In this document: positions 56,772 through 64,000 of the stretch, piece by piece
Position numbering within the stretch: the first letter of the stretch is position 1
How the letters are laid out: every line of letters begins with the position of its first letter
DNA from: Channallabes apus
Taxonomy: Eukaryota; Chordata; Actinopteri; Siluriformes; Clariidae
DNA: 64,000 nucleotides
Assembly (NCBI GenBank): GCA_030522415.1
Contig: CM060107.1
Coordinates: forward strand, 48,886,307-48,950,306
Reading direction: 5' to 3'
The notes under the pieces: model-generated
What the model was told of the DNA's origin: nothing
What the model saw: the letters and a program-made list of their open reading frames with translations, nothing else
Database searches by the model: none
Program-made: the position numbers and the translations under genes

Positions 56772-59700
56772 AGTGTATTAATGCAGTTACTTGGTGCTTA
56801 AGATTCTTTATACAAGGGCAAGTCAAAAATTATCCGCACTATGGCTATAGAATATTTTGAATTAATCTTTAGAACGTTTTCTGATTTAATCTCCGTGCTT
56901 TTCGAGACACTTTGTCCATCTTGTCAACAAGCTTTTGTATTCCCTTGTTAAAAATGTTTTCGGCACCGCTGTCTTCACTTCTTAAGAAGCTTTTACAGGT
57001 GAAAGTCTGACAGAGCGAGATCAGGACTATCATGAGGATGATTCAACACCTCAAAACACATCGACCGTGTGGACAGAAGTGTGCGAGATCACAACGCCCT
57101 TTTAGATCAGTCCTCTGTGTTTTAATCCGAAGTTTAGGCTTCAGCTCTTCAATATAGTTGAACCTTTTTCCTGATAATGTTCCAATACTGGCCTGTAAGA
57201 ATCCCAGAAAACTATAAGCTTTGATGAATTTTCCAGCCGATGATCGACTTGATTGAGGATGTTTCTGTTTCATACTCAGGATCGTCATGATCAATCCACG
57301 TCACCAGTAATGATGAAACTTGCATCTTACTCAGAGTATCGATTGTAGATCTCCAAACACTTTATGCTCTCTGTGAGCAGTGACCGGGGAAAATAAATCT
57401 TTCAGGAAAATGTGTGTAGGCCAGAAAAGAAAGCAGCATATTCTGTAAAAGGTTCTGTAGATTTCTGTTCAGTAGGGTGTCACTTGCACAGTAAAATGTT
57501 CTTATTGGCTAAGTCGCTGTGGTATAAAAGGAAGAAAACACTTGAAAGTATTGTGTTTCAGGAAATTCAGGGTAATCACGCTAACGTTTTTTTTTTTTCT
57601 GTACAATCTAGACCCTGTCCGTGGCTCAGGTGTGGGATCGGGAACACCGCTATCAGAGCGCTAATGCTCCGTGCACCGGAGTGGCGTGTAACAGTCCAGA
57701 GCTGGTCTCCGTGGGCGAGGACGGGAGGATCGTCCTCTACAAAGCCGATCAGAGGGGCGCCGCGCGCGTCATCGGTTTGTGTATTCAATCTTCACACGCA
57801 CATTAAAATCACCATCATGGGGCGTAAATTAACACAGGGTGAATGTTGGCGACGGGAATCACCGGTCACCTCACGATACCGCAGTGCTGAATCGATTAAA
57901 ATTGCGATTCTGTAAGTAACACAATTTACTTACATTTAAAAAACATTGCGTAATTAAATGTATCCCGTTCCTTATAACGTTTCTCACTTAAAAACAAAGC
58001 GCAGCATTTAAACACTACAAATTAAATTCAAATATAAGAGTTTAACATTTAACCGAGCAGTGTGGATCTCGGTCATCCATCATTATTATTATTTCTAAAC
58101 AAACTTGGCGAATCGTTCACTCCTACAGCACGGGATGTAAATGTGTAAATAGTACAGAGTCGCCACCTGTAGGGTCCTAAAGAAATAGTGATGTTTTACC
58201 TCCTCTAATGCAACCAGAGTCTAAAAACTCTAAGTAAAAAAAAAAAAAAAAACATTTTGGAGTCTCTAGTAAATGCATCGTCACACCAAGAGCTACAAAA
58301 CACCTCACGTTTACAATACTGCGTTTGCTTTACACGGCCACGTGCAAGAAATGTTGTATATAATTCAGTGATCATGCGCCATATGAGGTTTTACATAATA
58401 TAGTAATTTGTGTAACACAATGAGGGGTGTAATTTTCTCCTCCTCGAATGTTTTGCACAGAAAATGCAGACAGCAGCACGATCCACGGCGTGACGTTCCT
58501 GCGGACGACTGAGGTCCTGACGGTCAACTCCATCGGACAGCTCAAGCTCTGGGACTTCAGGCAGCAGGGCAGTGACCCTGCACAGATCCTCACCCTGTAA
58601 GACTACAAGGCACCAGCGGGAGAGAGACACACAGACTGCGCATAGCGTTTTTTTTATAACATGGTGTTTTATGGTGTATTAAATTATACTGTTTTGTCTG
58701 TGTTTCTATAACAGTAGAAATGAATGAATCTCTTTTTTAATAGAATTACAAATAAGTGGGATTTTCATACCATGCCATTAACTGTTTAACACACTGTAAC
58801 ACTCTTTTCTCTCTGCAGCACCGGGGACAGGGTTCCCTTACACTGTGTGGACCGACACCCAAACCAGCAGCACATAGTCGCCACCGGCGGCCAGGACGGC
58901 ATGCTGTGTATTTGGGACGTGAGACAAGGCAACATGCCCTTCTCTCTGATGGAGGCTCACTCAGCAGAAAGTTCGTTCATAAACCGATAACAATCCAGAT
59001 GTTCTGTCTCACTCATCAGAGATATATCTACACTAGCGCTGACGTCGTGTTATTTATTTTTCTCTTCAGTGTGGGAGGTCCGTTTTCACCCGACAAACCC
59101 GGACCACTTGTTCACCTGCTCGGAGGACGGCTCTCTGCTGCACTGGGAGACGTCCTCGGGCTCTGATGCACCCTTGTTCCTGCAGGGTAAGATTGATCGA
59201 TTAACTGCTGCCTTTTCTCTTACAGTGTCTTGCAAAAGTATTTATACCCCTTGCTCCAGGAACGTACCCGGGGGTCGACTGTATTTGTTCTTTTGAAAAA
59301 TGTATTTAAATAAATTCTACTCACCCTGGTAAATAGTGTTCGAATTAAAGGTGTTCAGGATTATTTTTACAACAGATTCTTGTGCATTTGAGAGTAAATG
59401 TAAATGGCCGGAGTAGCGCAGTGGTTAAAGTGTTGGACTACTGATCGGAAGGTCCCTGGTTCAAACCTCAGCACCACCAAGTTCCACTGTTGGTCACTTA
59501 ACTCTCTGCTGCTCAGATGTTTAATAGGATGAAGGTTTAAATCGCTCTGGATAAGGGCGTCTGCTAAATGTAATTTCTGGAAATGCTCGTGTGTGTGCTT
59601 GATCTTTAGAAAGTGAGATCAGAATTTCACATTTGTCACCGTCTAATCTTTTTCCGTCGCTACAGGACGCAACAGCAGCATGATGTCCCGCAGCGCCACG

Positions 59701-59892
59701 GCCCCCGCAGGAGGAAACCAGTCCCTCGTCAGCGCCTGGCTCCATGGAGACTCCAGCAAGGGCAGACTGGAGACGACGCACATGCTCCCCAGCCAGACGC
59801 TCTCCGTCAACAGTCTAGACGTGCTTGGACAGTGCTTGGTGTGCGGGACAGACGGGGAGGCGGTTTATGTCCACAGACGGGTCCCAGTGTGA
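54778..59892 (+). CDS. nup43: NUP43, nucleoporin of the Y (Nup107-160) complex
   Basis: WD40 seven-bladed propeller protein that belongs to the Y-shaped scaffold complex of the nuclear pore and also acts at kinetochores. Coding exons: 54778-54897, 55002-55124, 56640-56717, 57612-57774, 58461-58596, 58819-58970, 59070-59186, 59666-59892. All are GT/AG with matching phases, giving 371 residues (human about 380). Landmarks: KYVSQKISKTRWRP at the N-terminus, FATGSWDNE, HAGDVMDLQ, LTVNSIGQLKLWDFRQQG, GDRVPLHCVDRHPNQQH, GGQDGMLCIWDVRQG, MWEVRFHP, HLFTCSEDGSL, and a C-terminal SVNSLDVLGQCLVCGTD. It is transcribed towards LATS1, as in human (both on the same strand). Introns carry Tc1 and mariner relics and repeat family D. 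Confidence 0.96.
55215..55800 (-). mobile_element. Tc1-like relic in NUP43 intron 2
   Basis: Phrases such as 'cccagatcataacacttgcc' and 'tggatagggtctgaccacat' correspond, in reverse, to decayed Tc1 transposase. The ends are gone, and the phrase 'cagaggc(c/t)t(g/c)tacagtgg' occurs twice (55550 and 55775), suggesting a partial duplication. Confidence 0.55.
55801..56639 (+). other. NUP43 intron 2, nothing further
   Basis: AT-rich intron; no exon or recognised repeat. Confidence 0.35.
56740..56767. repeat. Poly(T) tract
   Basis: Run of about 28 T, just after the NUP43 exon 3 donor. Confidence 0.9.
56811..57400 (-). mobile_element. Mariner-like relic in NUP43 intron 3
   Basis: The left end 'agggcaagtcaaaaattatc' matches a mariner-type terminal repeat; the same motif stands alone at 41745 ('gggtgagtcgaaaattatcc'). 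The interior encodes decayed transposase pieces on the minus strand. Confidence 0.6.
57844..58230 (+). repeat. Dispersed repeat family D, copy in NUP43 intron 4
   Basis: Shares with 61911 and 63455, in the same order and orientation, 'gattaaaattgcgattctgt', 'gttccttataac', 'agcgcagcattt' and 'catctgcca/gtcatcca'. It opens 'cgacgggaatcacc'. No frame. Confidence 0.75.
59223..59256 (+). mobile_element. Solo Tc1-type terminal repeat
   Basis: 'acagtgtcttgcaaaagtat' followed by 'accccttg' is a Tc1-type end left without an element. Confidence 0.6.
59404..59580 (+). repeat. tRNA-derived SINE with the CTGGATAAGGGCGTCTGCTA tail
   Basis: In NUP43 intron 7. The head is 'gtagcgcagtggttaaagtg', the B-box 'ggttcaaacc', and the 3' end 'tctggataagggcgtctgct' is the tail shared by many fish SINEs. 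It differs from families A to C. Confidence 0.85.
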
Positions 59893-60180
59893 CGTCACTC
59901 TTGTTTCAAATCATACTTTTTATTGTGTATCTCGTACTTTAACTTCTTGTTGTTGTTGTTAGTCTTTCGGCTGCTCCTGTCGAGGGGTTGCCACAGCGGA
60001 TAATCAATCCGCATTTCATTTGTATAAAAAAAAATAAAAAATAAACAAATTAAAAATGCTTTCATGTTGATGTGTGAAATAATAAATAAAAAAAGTGTGG
60101 GGAAAACTTCTCTACAGAGCACTGGAAGGGGGAAAAAAAATGCATTCCATCAAGGTGCTCAGGATGATGGCCCCAGAGGG
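59893..60180 (+). other. NUP43 3' UTR and end
   Basis: Contains overlapping AATAAA hexamers (60033-60045) about 150 bp after the stop. The phrase 'tcggctgctcctgtcgaggg' (from 59968) is part of a common fish repeat, so the 3' end itself may lie in repeat-derived sequence. Confidence 0.5.
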
Positions 60181-60420
60181 AGGCGCTATGCATTCTGGGA
60201 ATTAGAGTAGCGCGCGGCTACATCCGGGTACTCTCGCGCTCTCTCAGTGACAGACACCGGCGGAGCTCCAAGGCGACAGTGTCAATACAACCCTCACGCG
60301 CTAGTTAGCTAACACGGCTTAGCCGGCTAATATTTCTAATCCCACCACTGGACATTTATACATTACACGCTTTATAAATGTTCATTCCGTACGAAATGGA
60401 TATTCTTTAGTCGCTGTGGG
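60181..60420 (+). promoter_or_regulatory. lats1: LATS1 promoter and non-coding first exon
   Basis: CpG-rich patch (60205-60300) followed by sequence that ends exactly at a strong donor, GTAAGT at 60421. With the coding exon starting far downstream, this fits a non-coding exon 1 of LATS1. The transcription start is not resolved. Confidence 0.55.
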
Positions 60421-61150
60421 GTAAGTGGCTTCCCAACTTCCTTTTTTTTGTTCCACAAGCTTCGAGGTTTCCATAGTTAAGCTAAGCTAAAAGATGCTAA
60501 GCTAGCAAGCTTCGCGTTGCTAGCTCACATTAGGCCCTTTGACGGAGTTATATATATTAGCAATGTAATTTATTTTTGTTATTTTAAACATTTACTTAGC
60601 TCCTAATCCCTTGGTTAACATGTTAGGTTTGTCATTTAGGAATAATAATTTAAATTTAAGGTTTAGCTTTGCTAAAAAACAAACAAACATGTTTTGCTAC
60701 GACGGTGTAGCTACGTTAAGTTAGCATAGATTAGCCGCAGTGAAGAGAGCAGGCCGAGTTCTCGGTCATAGTTGATGTTTAATAAAAAAAAATCATGTTT
60801 AAATCACACACCGGCTCGTTTTAGATCACGAGTAAACATCAAAATCTAGATTCGTGTTTTATTTTCTTGTTGTGTTTTTCCTCCTCGTATCAATTAAGCG
60901 CAGTTTTTCAGAGTAATTCGATCTGTCAGCGCTCAGGAATGTGGTGGCCACCTTTCACCCAGGTGTTACTGAGGAGGTGTAACTCACTAAAAGGTGTGCT
61001 TGTTGAAATCACTCCCTTGTAATAAGGTTTAGATTTGTCCAGGTGATATGAGACACTGTGCATGCTCTATTTATTTTTGTCTATCGCTTTTTGGTCGTCA
61101 TCCCCCCCCCCCCCCTCTATAACGGTGTTTCTTCATCTTCCTTTAACACA
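60421..61150 (+). other. LATS1 5' intron
   Basis: From the GTAAGT donor to an acceptor 'tttaacacag' at 61150-61151. It contains a C-run at 61102-61115. No other feature. Confidence 0.5.
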
Positions 61151-61272
61151 GGTGATTCAGGTCTTAATAACACCCCTGTTTGCACACCTCTGCCAACGCC
61201 ACCCCATCCTTCCATCCATCCGTCCATCCGTTCACCTCCTCGCCTGGCACGGTGTGTGTGTATGTGCTTTTC

Positions 61273-63290
61273 ATGAAGAGAGTAGAGAGACCCGAAGGAT
61301 ACAGGCAAATGCGGCCCAAGACGTTCCCGGCGAGCAACAATCAGCAGATGATGTTGCACGAGATCCGGGAAAGCCTGCGCAACATCTCGATGTCCCGGCC
61401 CTCGGATGCACTCAATGTGGACGCCCAAGGGCAGCAGGGGCGCTCTGGTAACCCTAAGAACCACCCGTACCACAGGGCACTTCAGGAAATCCGGGAATCG
61501 CTCTTGCCCTTTGCGAACGGGGCCGTCCCTGCCGAACATGCCCCCGACGTCAACTTACAGATGCTGCAGGAGCTCTTGGCTGCAGGGTATGAAGAGGTAT
61601 GATGTAGGAAAATATTATCTTATTATTATTTTCGATTGGTGTATGCGCTTGCTGCTTAGGATAAAGACATTCCCTCGTCAGGTGATCGTCCGACATACTT
61701 TAGGTATGATAGCATCGGTATGTGGACGGACGAGTTTTAGCTGTAGTGCAGGGCTCAGCGTGTCTCTGTGCTTGTTTGTTTTCAATCACCACATCCTCCT
61801 GGTCCCCTTCCGCATTCCTTCTGTTTCTGCAATGCATTTGTTTTTTTTACCTTTGATAATATTAAATCAGCCTTACCATGAAGGGGGAAACAAAGTAAAC
61901 ATAGTTGATTAGGGATGGGAATCACCTCCGGTCACCACCAGACACAATATAATCAAGATACCTAGGTGCTGATTCGATTAAATTGCGATTGTATAAGTAT
62001 CACTATTTTATAAATATCCAGATTCAATATTACATTTTCCCCCGATCTTCTTTTATAATTTCGAACCAAAAAAAACTTTGATTGATTAATTAAAAAGCCT
62101 CTTCCTTATATCCTTAGTTTTCTCAAAAAAAACGCTTCGCTTAAAAACCAAGCGCAGCATTTCAACAATACAAACTAATATCAAATGCAAGTAAAATTTA
62201 ACTGAGCGGCATGTATCGCTGTCATCTGCCAAAATTTTTATTTTTTTTATATTTCACTCCTACCTTTTTATTTTTTATTTATTTTTTTACAGCCTAAAAC
62301 ACCTCCATCTCTTTAATTCATAGGGATCCTACCACATCATACTGATACACTACAAATACTACATCTGCTCATAAGGACTAAACTTTTCAGTGTTTCCCAC
62401 ACATAGAGTATACTTGGTCAAAATATACCCAAATGTGTTGACCGCCATCCAAGAATATTTCTGCACGCTATTTCGCCTCAACATTTTAGATTGGGTCTCT
62501 AAAATGCTTAAATGACAGAATTATCAAATAATTGTGTTTGTTGTATGTAGTCTTTATGGACCTTGCTTTGTGCACAGGTGTTCTGTCAAGTTGGAACTGG
62601 AATGGCCCGTCCCCAAATTGTTGAAACGTTGAAAATAAAATTGTCCAAAATGTCTTGGTATGCTGAAGCATTAAGAGTTACATTCACTGGAATTAAGGGG
62701 CCGAGAACAACTCCTGAAAAACAACCCCACACCTGTTCCAACATGACTCCACACCAAATTTATGGACCTTGCTTTGTTCACTGGTGTGGAGTCCTGATCT
62801 CACCCCGATACAACGCCTTGGGACGTTGCACGATAAGGATCTATCTGAGATCTACCCCAACTTTTGGACTGCTCTCAGGATTGGAGACGCATCACAGTGT
62901 TTCAGTTTCACGTACAACTGAAAGTCTGGCAACTGTTCAACCGTTTGAGGTTGTTAAAAATGAAACTCGTCCATGTACACCTCAGGTGATGTTGCTGATC
63001 AAACCACAAGTGTGTTGCGCATTGTCTGCTGTGAGCTTAACCGCAGACCTGAACAATGTCTGAACAAACATTTGTCTCATAATCTGATCTCTTAAATGCA
63101 TCCCTTGTTTATAAAATGTGTTTTGTGTACGTGTAGGACATGGTGATCTTGGCTCTGAAGCAGACCAACAGTCGCAGCTTGATGGCTGCTATGGACTACA
63201 TCAGTAAGATGATCTACCAGGACCCGGGGCCGAGGGACCAGATGGGAGCTGCAGCAGGACGCACTACTAATGCAGCTGTCAAAGCAGCTG
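61273..63290 (+). CDS. lats1: LATS1 Ser/Thr kinase, first two coding exons (partial)
   Basis: N-terminal part of the Hippo-pathway kinase that phosphorylates YAP/TAZ. Coding exons seen: 61273-61596 and 63137-63290; the second ends at a GTGAGT donor leaving one base, and the gene continues beyond the right edge. The start MKRVERPEGYRQMRPKTFPA matches LATS1 closely. Landmarks are LHEIRESLRN and LQEIRESLLPFA, the paired LATS conserved motifs, and a UBA domain across the exon junction (about residues 96-140, with LQELLAAGYEED then MVILALKQTNSR). The MRPKTFPA and LQEIR motifs point to LATS1 rather than LATS2. The kinase domain, MOB1-binding region and PPxY motifs are outside the window. Confidence 0.93.
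61911..62270 (+). repeat. Dispersed repeat family D, copy in LATS1 intron
   Basis: Begins 'tagggatgggaatcacctcc', then 'gattaaattgcgattgtata', 'accaagcgcagcatttcaac' and 'gtcatctgcca', in the same order as at 57844. Confidence 0.78.
62535..62830 (+). mobile_element. Tc1-like MITE relic (family M-related)
   Basis: Phrases 'ttatggaccttgctttgtgc' (twice, 62555 and 62760) and 'ccaaaatgtcttggtatgct' match the interior of family M elements at 21355 and 32798. The arrangement is scrambled, with an internal repeat. Confidence 0.6.
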
Positions 63291-63345
63291 GTGAGTTCAG
63301 CACACACGTCCGCTGTCGAGCCAGTTCTCTCTAATCATTATAGAT

Positions 63346-63392
63346 CTATCTATTATTATTATTATTATTATAACGATAATAATAATAATACC
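63346..63392. repeat. (ATT)n/(AAT)n microsatellite
   Basis: Short interrupted ATT array followed by AAT units. Confidence 0.8.
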
Positions 63393-63454
63393 TTTTAGAG
63401 TGGAACATTTTTATAGTTGCGGATAAATCCTGAACATACTTCAGATACGTTGAA

Positions 63455-63810
63455 TGTTGGGGATTAAAATTGCGATTCTGTAAGCATCACAGTTTTATAA
63501 ATATACAGATTTGATATTTAATTTTCGCTGTGTAAAAAAAAAAAAAAAAGTTTAATTAAATGTAGCCTGTTCCTTATAACATTATATTTCTCACTTAAAA
63601 AATAAGCGCAGCATTTAAATGATATAAACTAACTTTAACAAATACATTTAACTGACCAGCACATATGTGTCATCTGCCATAATTATTATTTCTCATAATT
63701 CAAACAAATAATTAATTACAACCACACGGGATGAAAATGTGAAAAGAAGCGACAATGTTTTTACCGCCTGTAACACCTCCGAAGTCTCAAAACTCCTAAG
63801 TAGTTAAGCG
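63455..63810 (+). repeat. Dispersed repeat family D, second copy in LATS1 introns
   Basis: 'gattaaaattgcgattctgt', 'tgttccttataacatt', 'ataagcgcagcatttaaatg' and 'gtcatctgccataattatta' occur in the same order and orientation as in the two copies to the left. Confidence 0.78.
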
Positions 63811-64000
63811 ATTTAAGCAGCTGTTAGTTGGTTTTTGTGTTAATTAGTGCTTGCGATGTTTTGAGACTGGTGTAAACGTGTGTAATGAGTGAATTCGAAA
63901 CCTCATAGAGTTTAGAGAATAAGGCAGATCAGAGGTTTTTAACCTGCACTGTAATGTAATGCCATAAAATGCATAAGCACTCATTTATAATTTGATAATT

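Overview
This is a vertebrate nuclear window, almost certainly from a ray-finned fish. It holds intron-split genes with GT/AG junctions, many microsatellites, about fifteen copies or pieces of a fish-type tRNA-derived SINE, several Tc1/mariner and hAT elements, and an L2-like LINE. A catfish-like (ostariophysan) source is possible from the repeat style, but that is only an impression.

Genes, left to right. (1) 13761-14139, minus: the first coding exon of a MAP3K5/ASK1-type kinase; the rest of the gene lies to the left, probably outside the window. (2) 20341-30183, plus: LRP11, nine coding exons, 567 residues, order signal peptide / MANSC / PKD / LDLa / Kunitz / transmembrane. The Kunitz domain is not in the human LRP11 I know. 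(3) 52217-39835, minus: PCMT1, protein-L-isoaspartate methyltransferase, seven coding exons. A separate last exon at 35470-35482 gives the alternative -RDEL C-terminus. (4) 54778-59892, plus: NUP43, eight exons, 371 residues. (5) 61273 to the right edge, plus: LATS1, first two coding exons, including the UBA domain. LRP11-PCMT1-NUP43-LATS1 is the same order and relative orientation as on human 6q25.1, so this is an old conserved block.

The genes do not form a pathway: LATS1 is a Hippo kinase, NUP43 a nuclear pore scaffold subunit, PCMT1 a protein repair enzyme, LRP11 a membrane protein, and MAP3K5 a stress kinase.

Between and inside the genes the sequence is mostly transposon debris. The clearest items are a nearly complete Tc1 element with one stop codon in its transposase (1588-3208), a second, more decayed Tc1 (36327-37885) in the PCMT1 intron before the RDEL exon, two nested hAT elements each with an exact 8-bp target duplication (42093-43563 and 42134-43148), and an L2-like LINE in PCMT1 intron 2 (46528-48945). 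No CRISPR, rRNA or genuine tRNA gene was seen.
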